Shown here: positions 1-8,674 of the stretch, piece after piece
How positions within the stretch are numbered: position 1 is the stretch's first letter
How the letters are laid out: every line of letters begins with the position of its first letter
Assembly: GCA_963816315.1 (NCBI GenBank)
Contig: CAWFJZ010000020.1
Coordinates: forward strand, 62,001-126,000
DNA length: 64,000 nt
From: CADEEN01 sp963816315
Lineage (GTDB): Bacteria; Pseudomonadota; Gammaproteobacteria; Burkholderiales; Burkholderiaceae_C
Reading direction: 5' to 3'
The notes under the pieces: model-generated
Databases searched by the model: none
What the model saw: only the letters and a program-made list of their open reading frames with translations
Told to the model about the DNA's origin: nothing
Translations under genes and position numbers: made by a program

Positions 1-1066
1 CATAAGCACTCTCGATGCTCGAGAGAAATGGCAGACCTTTGACGACATCGGGGACCATCATGTCCTTCGCCGGCGTGCTGCGGTTTCGCGGCTTGATTCG
101 CGCGACGGGGCCGACGGCATCAGTCAGGGGCAGCGCGGCAGCGATTTGCTCGATGCCCCAGTGCTCCTTCCAGACGCAGGAACTGAGGACCAGGAATCCT
201 GTGCTGCGTCGCTGGAGCCGCTCGGTAAGCAACTCGATAGCTCGCGGCGGCAGCGCGTCCGTCGGCGCGTCTGCCGTGCTGACCACTGGCGCGGCAACAG
301 GTTGGATGAACGGAGTGCGCCGGAGCAGTTCCCCTTCTTCCGTGACGATGCCTGCCAGCGCGGGGTCACAGTCGCCTCCTTCGGGCGCGACCTTGTGAAC
401 GGCGAGCGCGATGTCCTTGAACATCAGCTCGGGCTGAGGCGTGTCAATGAGCACGGCTACGCGGTGGCCATCGAGCTCCGCGCGCATACAGGCCCATTCG
501 AGTTTGTGGGCGCTGTCCTCCCAGGAGCCTTGGTTGAGCTCAAGCGGGCCGACCACAAGAAGGGTGCCGCTGGGCACTCGGGCAAGGCCCTTCGATGACA
601 AGCCGTACTCACCGAGGTCGATGGCACCCTCCCAGCTGCTACCCGCGGCCTCGGCGTAGACCAGCTCACCATCCGTGGCGTCGTCGTACCGGTGTAGCAA
701 CGCGTCGATGGCCTTCTGCGACGTCGTCACGTACACCCCTGGTGCCGGGCCGGTTGGCCAGACCTGCGGCGCAGAGCCACTGGCTTCGCGAGAGCTGCCG
801 GGCGGGCTAAGCGCAGCAACGAGCTCCTGCGCGGCGAGCTCTAGGTTGTGCCTGCTGTGCAGTCGGTGCGCCAAGCGCGCTGCAGTGCCCCCATTGAGCT
901 CGCACGCGGCGACGCGGTCGGGGAAGGCGTTCACCTCGGGCCAGTTGCGCAGGCCAGGCAAGGCGGCAATCAGGTCGAGCGACTGAGAGTGCCCGATGGG
1001 CACGTTGTGTTGTTCCAGCAGGCCGCGAACGAGCCCTGCCAGCAGCTTCAGCTGCGGGACATCCAT
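1..1066 (-). CDS. Hypothetical protein, 3' end beyond the window
   Basis: An uninterrupted reading frame of 355 codons runs from an ATG at 1066 to the left edge with no stop. GAGGAG lies about 7 nt before the ATG, a good ribosome binding site. The first ~90 residues (MDVPQLKLLAGLVRG...) look helical and contain the string HSQSLDLIAALPGLRNW. The rest alternates short hydrophobic strands with acidic loops and shows no motif I can assign. It has no signal peptide and no membrane segment. The start of this protein is reminiscent of N-terminal domains seen in hypothetical proteins of mobile or accessory regions, but that is only an impression. The next recognisable sequence is a gene fragment, so the left end may be accessory DNA. 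Function unknown. Confidence 0.65.
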   Translation of the reverse strand, partial: MDVPQLKLLAGLVRGLLEQHNVPIGHSQSLDLIAALPGLRNWPEVNAFPDRVAACELNGGTAARLAHRLHSRHNLELAAQELVAALSPPGSSREASGSAPQVWPTGPAPGVYVTTSQKAIDALLHRYDDATDGELVYAEAAGSSWEGAIDLGEYGLSSKGLARVPSGTLLVVGPLELNQGSWEDSAHKLEWACMRAELDGHRVAVLIDTPQPELMFKDIALAVHKVAPEGGDCDPALAGIVTEEGELLRRTPFIQPVAAPVVSTADAPTDALPPRAIELLTERLQRRSTGFLVLSSCVWKEHWGIEQIAAALPLTDAVGPVARIKPRNRSTPAKDMMVPDVVKGLPFLSSIESAY

Positions 1067-1213
1067 GCTTCACTCCTCGGGCGTCAGAGCCGGTGCACGC
1101 TTTGCGGGCCGCCCGTGGGAAACACGAATGGGTGGCTCTCAGTACATCAGTCCGTCTTCGCCGTACCCCGAAGGGCGCGTGCGGCAGGCGACGGCAACCA
1201 GCTACAAAGATAG

Positions 1214-1680
1214 CATGACGACAGGCGGCTGGATAGCGAGCTGGCCCACCTTCAGGCCTTCGACGCCGATGGCTTGTTCTCCCGCCCGGCGTCGATGAGC
1301 ACGATGTCTTCCCGGTCCAGCGGCTGGAGCAGCGGAAGAAGCGCAACTGGCGCTCGGAGATGAACTGGCGGCGTCCTGACCATGTTGTCAACCTTCTGCA
1401 CGAGTCGGCACTGGCCGCACGGGCGCAATACCAGGCTCTGTGCCCGTCTTTCAGCGACTGGCTGTTGGCACAGGGCCGCCGTCTGCGCGCGGGCGAGCGC
1501 CGGGACAACGTCGCGCTGATGGCAATCGGGCTGTTGTCCAGCCGGGGCTTGCCGAAGAGACCGAAGTCGCTGCTCCAGTTGCGAGACCACTATCAAAGCT
1601 GGAGCAAACAGCACTTTGAGTTGGAAGCGCTAGAGGCGTCATGGGACGAGTTCTTGGCGCAGCACGCAGAGAGGCAGTAG
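1214..1680 (+). pseudogene. Decayed gene fragment, C-terminal part of an unrecognised protein
   Basis: The frame from ~1360 to the TAG at 1680 encodes about 106 charged, helical residues (MNWRRPDHVVNLLHES...) and reads like real protein. Going upstream, plausible protein (LDSELAHLQAFDADGLFSR) continues in a different frame up to ~1288, as if one frameshift separates the halves. A stop at 1211-1213 closes that frame, so no full gene can be built. The family is not recognised. I read it as a 5'-truncated, frameshifted remnant. Downstream, 1681-1918 holds no gene I can support. An intact 106-residue protein starting at 1360 is the alternative, but no ribosome binding site is obvious. Confidence 0.35.
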
Positions 1681-1918
1681 GCGCCTTCCTGCTGAGCTGG
1701 CAGTAATTCAAGCCGCGAGGCTTCGAACGACCGGTGTCCGCGACAGCGGACCTTCGCCCGGCAACGCCGGAGGTCGCGGTTCAGTCTTTCTCAGCCGCTT
1801 GATTCGTTGGAAGCAACGTCGGCTTCGTCGCCTGTGCCGACGTTCGTCCCCCTGCCGCAGACACTCCTTTCGGACCGACTGCAGCCGATCCCTTCGATGC
1901 GATCAAAAGCAAATCCCC

Positions 1919-3352
1919 TCACCCGTGGTAATGCACCAGCGTCTTCGTCGTGCTCATCTCTTCCAACGCCAGCAGCCCCTTCTCGCGCCCATGGCCGCTG
2001 CGCTTGGTGCCGCCGAACGGCAGCTCGACGCCGCCACCGGCGCCGTAGCAGTTCATGAACACCTGCCCGGCCTTCACCGCCTTGGCCACGCGCTGCAGGC
2101 GCCCGGCGTTCTCGGTCCACACCGCCGCGAGCAATCCGTAGTCGGTGCCGTTGGCCAGCGCGATGGCGTCGGCTTCGTCGTCGAAGGGCATCGCGGCGAG
2201 CACGGGGCCGAACACTTCCTCGCGCGCCAGCGCGGCGTCGCGCGGCACCGGGCCGAACAGCGTCGGCTTGACGTAGTAGCCGGTGGGAGGAACGCCCTCA
2301 GCCAGCCGCCCTTCGGCGATCACCGGGATGCCGGCGGCGCGCGCGCCGTCGATGTAGCGCTGCACGCGCTGTTGCTGCGCCGGGTTCATCACCGGGCCGC
2401 AGTCGAGGTCCATCGCCGGCGTGCCGACGCGCACCTTGGCAAAAGCCTCGGCGACGCGGCCGACGAACTTGTCGTAGATGCCGCGCTGCACCAGCAGCCG
2501 GCTGCCCGCGGTGCAGGTCTGGCCGGCGTTCTGGATGATCGCGCGCACGATGATCGGCACCGCGCGTTCGACATCGACATCGTCGAACACGATCTGCGGC
2601 GATTTGCCGCCGAGCTCTAACGTGCACTTCACCGCGTTCTTCGCCGCGGCCTGCTGGATCAAGGTGCCGACTTCGTTGCTGCCGGTGAACGAGATGAAGT
2701 CGATGCCGGGGTGCGCGGCGAGCGCGGCGCCGGCCTCTTCGCCCAGGCCGGTGACGACGTTGAGCACGCCGTCGGGCAGGCCGCACGCGGCCGCGAGTTC
2801 GGCCACGCGCAGCGCTGACAGGCTGGTGTCCTCGGCGGGCTTCAACACCGTGGCGTTGCCCATCGCCAGCGCCGGCGCGACCGAGCGGCCGAGCATCTGC
2901 GCCGGGTAGTTCCACGGAATGATGTGCGCGGTGACGCCCAGCGGTTCGCGCACGAGCGTCACCTGATGGCCGTTCAGGAACGGGATCTGCTCGCCATGCA
3001 CCTTGTCGGCCGCCGAGCCGTAGAACTCGAAGTAGCGCGCCAGCACGACGATGTCGTTGCGCGCCGTGCTCATCGGCTTGCCGCTGTCGCGGGCTTCGAG
3101 TTGCGCCAGCTCTTCGGCATGGTCCTGCACGGCCTGGCCGATCTTCATCAGCACGCGGCCGCGCTCGGTGGCGTTGAGGCGCCCCCAAGGGCCGGACAGC
3201 GCGGCGCGCGCGGCGCGCACCGCCGCATCGACCTCGCGTGCGCCGCCGCGCGCGATCTGCTCGAAGACTTCGCCGTCGGCCGGCGACAGCACCGGCAGGC
3301 TGCGCTCGTCTTGCGCTGCGACCCATTGGCCGCCGATGAACATTTTTTTCAT
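1919..3352 (-). CDS. NAD(P)-dependent aldehyde dehydrogenase
   Basis: Product of 477 residues, the usual length of this superfamily, which oxidises aldehydes to acids in the cytoplasm. The catalytic Glu is in LELGGKSPQ (~246) and the nucleophilic Cys in NAGQTCTAGS (~280). EEVFGPV and the C-terminal PFGGTKRSGHGRE signature are present. The ATG at 3352 (MKKMFIGGQW) was chosen because the family's N-terminal IGG strand begins there and an AAGGAG lies just upstream; the open frame extends further without homology. It is the last gene of a six-gene minus-strand operon with glutathione transferases, an SDR and a CoA-transferase, so it probably oxidises an aldehyde intermediate of that pathway. The substrate cannot be read from the sequence. 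Confidence 0.93.
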   Translation of the reverse strand: MKKMFIGGQWVAAQDERSLPVLSPADGEVFEQIARGGAREVDAAVRAARAALSGPWGRLNATERGRVLMKIGQAVQDHAEELAQLEARDSGKPMSTARNDIVVLARYFEFYGSAADKVHGEQIPFLNGHQVTLVREPLGVTAHIIPWNYPAQMLGRSVAPALAMGNATVLKPAEDTSLSALRVAELAAACGLPDGVLNVVTGLGEEAGAALAAHPGIDFISFTGSNEVGTLIQQAAAKNAVKCTLELGGKSPQIVFDDVDVERAVPIIVRAIIQNAGQTCTAGSRLLVQRGIYDKFVGRVAEAFAKVRVGTPAMDLDCGPVMNPAQQQRVQRYIDGARAAGIPVIAEGRLAEGVPPTGYYVKPTLFGPVPRDAALAREEVFGPVLAAMPFDDEADAIALANGTDYGLLAAVWTENAGRLQRVAKAVKAGQVFMNCYGAGGGVELPFGGTKRSGHGREKGLLALEEMSTTKTLVHYHG

Positions 3353-3387
3353 ATCAAGACTCCTTGCAGAAATGGGGTGAGGCATTT

Positions 3388-4014
3388 TCAGCGCGGCATC
3401 GACTTCGCGAACGAGGGCCGCTCGCGCCACGCAAGCGAGACGGCATCCAGCCGCGGCAGCGCCGGCAGCCACGGCGCATCGGCAAAGCGGAAACGCAGGT
3501 AGTCGATCGCCGTCACGGCGGCGATGGCGTCGAGCGTCGGCGTGGTCCGGGTGGCATTGCCTTGTGGTGCGAGCTTGTCGGCCGCGGCCTCCAGGCGCAA
3601 CGCGCCATCCACCATCGAGCGCCTGCGCCGCAAGCCCACCGGCGTGTCGTCGAACAGCACGGGCGCCGTGACCTTGCGCGTGATGATCGTGATCGTCGCC
3701 GCTTCGAAGGTGCCGATCGCGACGGCCGTGCGCGACAGCACGCCGGCCGCATCGGCGCCGAGCAGGCTCGGCCAGTCAGGGGCGGGCCGCGTCGCCTCCA
3801 GCCATTGCACGATCAGCGGGCACTCCGCGATCGGGGTGCCGTCGTCGAGCAAGAGCGTGGGCACGCGGGTGGCGGCGTTGGCCGCGCGCAGCCGCGCGTC
3901 GTCGGCCCAGGGGTCAACGATCGTCGGCTCGATGTCGATGCCCTTCTCGATCATCGCGATGCGGGCGACGCGGACGAAGGGCGACGTGGTGTTGGCGAGT
4001 AGTTGCATGGTCAT
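3388..4014 (-). CDS. Glutathione S-transferase family protein
   Basis: Cytosolic GST-like protein of 208 residues. An N-terminal thioredoxin-like domain (1-78) opens with LLANTTSPFVRVARI, where the Ser of TSPF sits at the usual catalytic position. ATRVPTLLLDDGTPIAECPLIVQWLE carries the cis-Pro and the glutathione-binding loop. The C-terminal helical domain is present but shortish. It likely conjugates or removes glutathione from an intermediate of the surrounding catabolic operon. Two in-frame ATGs (4014 and 4008) are possible; the second gives the more typical MQLL start. The gap to the next gene is under 20 nt, consistent with co-transcription. Confidence 0.88.
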   Translation of the reverse strand: MTMQLLANTTSPFVRVARIAMIEKGIDIEPTIVDPWADDARLRAANAATRVPTLLLDDGTPIAECPLIVQWLEATRPAPDWPSLLGADAAGVLSRTAVAIGTFEAATITIITRKVTAPVLFDDTPVGLRRRRSMVDGALRLEAAADKLAPQGNATRTTPTLDAIAAVTAIDYLRFRFADAPWLPALPRLDAVSLAWRERPSFAKSMPR

Positions 4015-4030
4015 CGTCTTTCGTTGCGGT

Positions 4031-4444
4031 TCAAGTGATCGCGCCGAGCTGTTTCAGCATGCCCAGGTTGTCGAGCAGCGCCCAGTGTTCGATCAAGCGG
4101 CCGTCGCGGATCTGGAACAGGTCGAGCACGCCGATGTCGATCTTGCGGCCGGTGGCGGCCATGTCGCCGAACGGTCCCGTGTGCGTGGCCTGCACGCGCA
4201 GGCGCACCAGCACCTTCTCGCCTTCGGCGACGAAGTCTTCGAGCGGCAGCTTCATGTCGGGAAACGCCGGCATCAAGGCATCGTGCAGCTTGGCCACGCC
4301 CTCGGGGCCGCGCACCTCGAACGGCAGGCCGGGATCGTGGCGCACGAAAGTCGGCGCGATGTGCTTGTCCATCCAGGCCACGTCGCGCTTCAGGAAGGCG
4401 GTGAAGTAGTCGCGGCAGAGTTGCTTGTTCGATTCGAGGCTCAT
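4031..4444 (-). CDS. SnoaL-like ester cyclase family protein
   Basis: A 137-residue protein of the NTF2-like fold. The N-terminal helix (ESNKQLCRDYFTAF) and the core strings FVRHDPGLP and FPDMKLPLEDFVAEGEKVLVRL are typical of the SnoaL-like polyketide cyclase/ester cyclase family. The end has DLFQIRDGRLIEHWALLD, the closing sheet of this fold. Members bind small hydrophobic molecules and some catalyse aldol or isomerisation chemistry; the actual reaction here is unknown. It lies between the two GST genes with about 20 nt on each side, so it is probably a pathway enzyme or accessory binding protein of the operon. Confidence 0.85.
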   Translation of the reverse strand: MSLESNKQLCRDYFTAFLKRDVAWMDKHIAPTFVRHDPGLPFEVRGPEGVAKLHDALMPAFPDMKLPLEDFVAEGEKVLVRLRVQATHTGPFGDMAATGRKIDIGVLDLFQIRDGRLIEHWALLDNLGMLKQLGAIT

Positions 4445-4466
4445 GGGGGTTCTCCGAAAGTGCCGA

Positions 4467-5384
4467 TCAGGCCGCGACGACGTCGAAGCCCAGGCGCGGG
4501 AAGTGGATGTGCAGCTCGCCGGCCTGCGGGTCGCGGCGGTGGATGACGACTTCAGCGTCGCTCGCAGCGACCAGCGTGCCGCTCACCGGCACGCGCGCGT
4601 TGTCGTCCGGCGTCACGGTCACCGGGCAGCCGGCGCGCAGGCCGCCGGGGTCGCCGTTGGGGTCGAGGTGCGTCACCGGCGCGGGCTTGGCGGCGCGGGC
4701 GGCTTCGAAGGCCTCTTCGGATGTCATCGGCGACGGCTGGCCGTGGCCGAACGCTGCGATGCGCTCGTACCAGGCCACGAGCGGCTGCAGGCCGAGCAGC
4801 GTGTCCACTTCAGGCGGGCAGTTCTTGCGCAGCAGGAAGGTCGTCTGCCAGCAGGCGAGATCGGCAACGCTCGGTGTTTCGCCGAAGAGGAAGCGGCGGC
4901 CGTCGGCCAGCGCCGCCTTCAGCCACGCGTACTGCGCGCGCACGAACTGCGCGTGCTGTTCGAACTGCGGCGCCATCGCGGCCTTGCTGATGTCGATGCC
5001 GAGATAGCCTTCCTTGCGGTCCTTGATGAACTCGGGCGGGATGTGTTCGCCGATGTAGTGCACGAGCACGCCGATCGTCGGGATCCACATCTGGCGCTCC
5101 CAGGCGAACGCAAGGCCCGTGGCCACGCCGTTGCTGCCCAGCGTGCGCGCCGGATGCAGGCGATCGAGCGCCGGCAGGATGAGGTTGGTGTCGCAGTAGA
5201 TGTCGGCCCCGACCTGCAGCACCGGCGCGCGCCGGTAGCCGCCCGTCAGCGGCGCGAGCAACGGCCGCGGCGGCAGGCCGGGAATGTCCACCGAGCGATA
5301 GGCCAGCCCCTTGAAGCCGAGCGCGGTGCGCACCTTCTCGGAGAAGGTCGAGAAGGCGTAGTGGTGCAGGATGAGTTCATTCAT
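4467..5384 (-). CDS. Glutathione S-transferase with an extra C-terminal domain
   Basis: Product of 305 residues. It has a GST N-terminal domain (1-80, LILHHYAFSTFSEKVRTAL, then APVLQVGADIYCDTNLI) and a GST C-terminal helical domain (to ~215). About 75 further residues form a Pro/Gly-rich, strand-forming tail with PVTVTPDDNARVPVSG and a terminal FPRLGF. The tail is absent from ordinary cytosolic GSTs of ~210-230 residues. The start at 5384 has a strong GAAGGAG at proper spacing; the open frame upstream of it is not conserved-looking. Second GST of the operon, which suggests a pathway with both glutathione addition and removal. Substrate unknown. Confidence 0.86.
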   Translation of the reverse strand: MNELILHHYAFSTFSEKVRTALGFKGLAYRSVDIPGLPPRPLLAPLTGGYRRAPVLQVGADIYCDTNLILPALDRLHPARTLGSNGVATGLAFAWERQMWIPTIGVLVHYIGEHIPPEFIKDRKEGYLGIDISKAAMAPQFEQHAQFVRAQYAWLKAALADGRRFLFGETPSVADLACWQTTFLLRKNCPPEVDTLLGLQPLVAWYERIAAFGHGQPSPMTSEEAFEAARAAKPAPVTHLDPNGDPGGLRAGCPVTVTPDDNARVPVSGTLVAASDAEVVIHRRDPQAGELHIHFPRLGFDVVAA

Positions 5385-5397
5385 GCCGTTGTCTCCT

Positions 5398-6156
5398 TCA
5401 GTACATGATGTGGCCGCCATCGACGACGATGGTCTGGCCGGACACGAAGCCCGCGAGGTCGGACAGCAGGTACAGCGCGGTGCCCACCAGGTCTTCGGGC
5501 CGTTGCTCGCGCGAGATCGCGCGTGCCTTCAAGAACGACTGCTGCCACTCGACCGGGCGGTTCTTCGTCGCGTCGGTGATGACGAAGCCCGGCGCGATGA
5601 CATTGACGCGCACACCGTGCGGGCCGCATTCCTTGGCCAGGCCCTTGGTCATCGACAGCACCGCGCCCTTGGTCGCGACATAGTGCAGGTAGCCCGGCTG
5701 CCCGGCGACGGCCACCACCGAGGCGATGTTGACGATCGCGCCGCTCTTGCGCTCACGCATCGCCGGCATCACCGCCTTGCAGCATTGCCACACCCCCTTG
5801 ACGTTGACGGCGAAGATGCGGTCCCACTGCGCCGGGTCGAGCTCTTCGAAAGGCGTGAGCTTGACCTCGCGGAAGTAGGCGGCGTTGTTGATCAGGCCGT
5901 CGATGCGGCCGAAGCGGCGCAGCGCGGCCTCGGCCATCGCGCGCACCGAGGCATCGTCGGCGACATCGACTTGCAGCGCCAGCGCCTTGCCGCCGGCGCG
6001 TTCGACGAGCGCCACGGTTTCATCAGCGGCGTTCATGTCGGCAACGACGACGTTGGCGCCCTGCGCCGCCGCGCCGACGGCGAAGGCCTGGCCGATGCCG
6101 GTGGCGGCGCCGGTGACGATGACGGTTTGTTGGTCGAGCAGGTGTTGGGCGGGCAT
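5398..6156 (-). CDS. SDR family NAD(P)-dependent oxidoreductase
   Basis: Classical short-chain dehydrogenase of 252 residues. The cofactor loop TGAATGIG starts at residue 15, NNA is at ~90, and the catalytic tetrad is complete (N118, S146, Y159, K163 in YVATK). The C terminus VSGQTIVVDGG is typical. It oxidises a hydroxyl or reduces a keto group with NAD(P). AAAGGAA precedes the ATG at 6156. Only 13 nt separate it from the following GST, so it sits in the same transcript. The SDR + GST pair recalls the glutathione-dependent beta-aryl-ether systems (LigD with LigE/F/G), but that is an inference from gene order only. Confidence 0.92.
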   Translation of the reverse strand: MPAQHLLDQQTVIVTGAATGIGQAFAVGAAAQGANVVVADMNAADETVALVERAGGKALALQVDVADDASVRAMAEAALRRFGRIDGLINNAAYFREVKLTPFEELDPAQWDRIFAVNVKGVWQCCKAVMPAMRERKSGAIVNIASVVAVAGQPGYLHYVATKGAVLSMTKGLAKECGPHGVRVNVIAPGFVITDATKNRPVEWQQSFLKARAISREQRPEDLVGTALYLLSDLAGFVSGQTIVVDGGHIMY

Positions 6157-6229
6157 GGGGGTTCCTTTCAATGACGTGATGGCAGCCTTGCAGGCGCTGC
6201 GACGGACCTTGCGTGGCCGCGGCCCCGCG

Positions 6230-7426
6230 CTACTTTGCGGCGACCGTCTCCGGCGAAGCCTGCGCCGCGAACTCCGCCCGAATCGCCGCGCCCTGCTCAT
6301 CGACCCGCGGCGCCGGCGCATAACTCTCGCGGTCCCACTCGCTGGCCCAGGGAATCGCCGGCACCTCGACGCTGCGCGGCCCGACGGGCATGCGGCGCGT
6401 GCGCAGCTGCGGGTGCTCGATCAGGTCACCCAGCGAATTGACGTTGCCGTAGGCCGTTTGCGCATCGGTCAGGCGGTCGATCATCTCGGCGCTGGTGTGC
6501 GCGGCGAAGACGGCGGCCACCTTGCCGTCGAGCCACTCGCGGTGCTCGACGCGCGCCGCGTTGGTGGCGCAGCGCGCGTCTTCGAGCAGCTTGGGTTCTT
6601 GCAGCACGCTGCGGCAGAAGTCGGCCCACTCGCGCTCGTTCTGGATCGAGATCACGATGTCGCGCCCGTCGGCGCAGGTGAAACCGCCGTAGGGCGCGAT
6701 CGTCGGATGCTTGAGGCCGACGCGCCCCGGCGCCTTGCCGCCATAGCGCGCCTGCAGATACGGCACGGCCATCAGCTCGGCGGCCGAGTCGAACAGGCTG
6801 ACCTTGACCGCCGAGCCGCGGCCCGTGCGCGCACGCGCGAGCAGGGCCTGCTGGATGCCGATCAGCGCGTTCATGCCGGCGCTGATGTCGCACAACGACA
6901 CTCCTATGCGTCCCCAGTCGCCCGGTGCGCCGCTGACCGCGATCAGGCCGCTTTCGGCCTGCACGAGCAGGTCGTAGGCCTTCATCTTGTACAGGCGCCC
7001 ACGGTCGCCGTAGCCGCTGATGTCGCAGGTGATGAGCTTCGGATGCTGTGCCCGCAACGCCGCGCTGCCCAGCCCCATACGCTCGGCCGCGCCCGGCGCC
7101 AGGTTTTGGATGAACACATCCGCGCGCGCGATCAGGCGGCGCAGCAGCGCCAGGTCGGCCTCGCGCTTCAAGTCGAGCGCCACCGACTCCTTGCCGCGGT
7201 TGATCCAGACGAAGTAGCTCGACTCGCCGTGCACGGCAGTGTCGTAGCCGCGGGCGAAGTCGCCCTCGGGGCGTTCGATCTTGATCACGCGCGCGCCGGC
7301 GTCGGCCAGGCGGCTGGAGCAGTACGGCGCGGCAACGGCCTGCTCGAGTGCCACCACCAGCACGCCGGCCAGCGGCAACTCGGCGGCGGCCGTGCCGGCC
7401 TGTGGCGTCGATGGGCGATGGGTCAT
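6230..7426 (-). CDS. CaiB/BaiF (class III) CoA-transferase
   Basis: Product of 398 residues, standard length for class III CoA-transferases, which move CoA between acids through an aspartyl-CoA thioester. The N terminus has the family pattern (LPLAGVLVVALEQAVAAPYCSSRLADAGARVIKIE). The expected catalytic Asp is in SLCDISAGM, and LFDSAAELMAVPYL is the conserved dimer segment. The start at 7426 follows AGGGGAG. It is the first gene of the six-gene operon and probably activates the substrate or an acid product as its CoA ester. The gap to the SDR gene is 73 nt, the largest in the operon. Confidence 0.92.
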   Translation of the reverse strand: MTHRPSTPQAGTAAAELPLAGVLVVALEQAVAAPYCSSRLADAGARVIKIERPEGDFARGYDTAVHGESSYFVWINRGKESVALDLKREADLALLRRLIARADVFIQNLAPGAAERMGLGSAALRAQHPKLITCDISGYGDRGRLYKMKAYDLLVQAESGLIAVSGAPGDWGRIGVSLCDISAGMNALIGIQQALLARARTGRGSAVKVSLFDSAAELMAVPYLQARYGGKAPGRVGLKHPTIAPYGGFTCADGRDIVISIQNEREWADFCRSVLQEPKLLEDARCATNAARVEHREWLDGKVAAVFAAHTSAEMIDRLTDAQTAYGNVNSLGDLIEHPQLRTRRMPVGPRSVEVPAIPWASEWDRESYAPAPRVDEQGAAIRAEFAAQASPETVAAK

Positions 7427-7558
7427 GCGCGCTCCCCTGGCGGATGTCTCTTGGCGCCGATTGTGAAAACACGCGGCGCGCCAGACCATTGCTTTTGCGC
7501 GAATCCAGCATTGCCCGGCTGTCAAGGCCTTCGCGACCGGGCACAGCGCGTCAGCCGC

Positions 7559-8449
7559 TCAATCCGCCAGCCCCTGCAGATGCGCCACCAACCCCCCCAG
7601 CGCCGAATTCGCTTCCGGCTTCTGCCGCGTGCACACGCGCATCGCGCGCAGCGCCCAGGCATCGGTCAGCGGCTCGACCTTGAGCCCCATCGCGCCGGCA
7701 AAACTGCCCGCGGCGCCCTGCGGCAGCACGCCGATGCCCAGCCGCGCTTCGACCGCGCGGCAGACGGCTTCGAAGCTGCGCACCTGCACGCGCAGCGCCA
7801 TCGGGTGCATCAGCACGGCGGCCTGGGCTTCGAGCAGGCGCGTCAGCGTGCTGCCGCCTTCCAGGCCGACGAGGTCGCGGTCGAGCACGTCGGCAAAAGC
7901 CAGCGGCGTCTGCGCGGCGAGCGCATCGTCGTTGCGCATGACCACCGCGAGCTGGTCGTGGCGGTACGGGGCGACGTGCAGGCCGCTCACGTCGGGGCCC
8001 TCGACGATGATCGCCAGGTCGATCTCGCCGCTGCGCACCTTGCGCACCGCGTCTTCGCTCCAGCTTTCTTCGAGCACCACGCGCACGTCGGCATGCGCGG
8101 ACGAGAACGAGGCGATATCGCCCGGCAGGAACTGGTTCATCGCCGAGGTGTTGCCGTGCACACGCAGCACGCTGTGCTTGCCCTTGGCGTAGTTGCCCAT
8201 CTGCGCGCGCATGTGGTGAACGCTGGCGATGACCTCGCGCGCCAGTTGCAGCAGGCGCTCGCCGGCGGGCGTGAGATCCAGCCCGCGCGAGTGGCGCTCG
8301 AACAGCGTGGCCTTGAACTGGTGCTCGAGCAGCGCCAGGCGGCGGCTTGCCGCCGGCACGGTGATGAGGCTGGCCTCGGCGGCGCGGGTGAGATTCTTCA
8401 TCTCCGCGGCGCGCACGAACAGGGCCAGCGAGTCGAGGTCGGGCAGCAT
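7559..8449 (-). CDS. LysR family transcriptional regulator
   Basis: LTTR of 296 residues. The N-terminal winged helix-turn-helix (1-60) reads LDSLALFVRAAEMKNLTRAAEASLITVPAASRRLALLE, followed by the linker helix and a type-2 periplasmic-binding-like effector domain (~90-290). It is transcribed in the same direction as, and 132 nt upstream of, the CoA-transferase gene, so it is the obvious candidate regulator of that operon. LysR genes are more often divergent from their targets; here the divergent neighbour is a thioesterase gene starting at 8675. The effector is unknown. The 8450-8674 gap may hold promoters for both directions, but no convincing -35/-10 pair was seen. Confidence 0.93.
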   Translation of the reverse strand: MLPDLDSLALFVRAAEMKNLTRAAEASLITVPAASRRLALLEHQFKATLFERHSRGLDLTPAGERLLQLAREVIASVHHMRAQMGNYAKGKHSVLRVHGNTSAMNQFLPGDIASFSSAHADVRVVLEESWSEDAVRKVRSGEIDLAIIVEGPDVSGLHVAPYRHDQLAVVMRNDDALAAQTPLAFADVLDRDLVGLEGGSTLTRLLEAQAAVLMHPMALRVQVRSFEAVCRAVEARLGIGVLPQGAAGSFAGAMGLKVEPLTDAWALRAMRVCTRQKPEANSALGGLVAHLQGLAD

Positions 8450-8674
8450 GGCAGCGGTCCTTCGCTTCGTTCAGTGCACGGGGCGTCCGCCCCTTTCCGA
8501 GACACGGCGCACGATCGCATGGCTACAGCAAGACTGGCACAGGGGTCTCCCGCATTGAGAGCATGTTCCTCGGCGGCCGCGGACCCGCCGCGCGGCCCGC
8601 GGCGATGCGGCGCTCGGCCATCGCCACAGAAGCACTTCCGGGAAGGATCACAGCACAGGTGCTATGGTCTTCCC

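Noticed and set aside
6230..7426. Formyl-CoA transferase (frc) of oxalate metabolism
   Set aside because: The class III fold is clear, but there is no oxalyl-CoA decarboxylase or oxalate transporter nearby, so a specific name is not justified.
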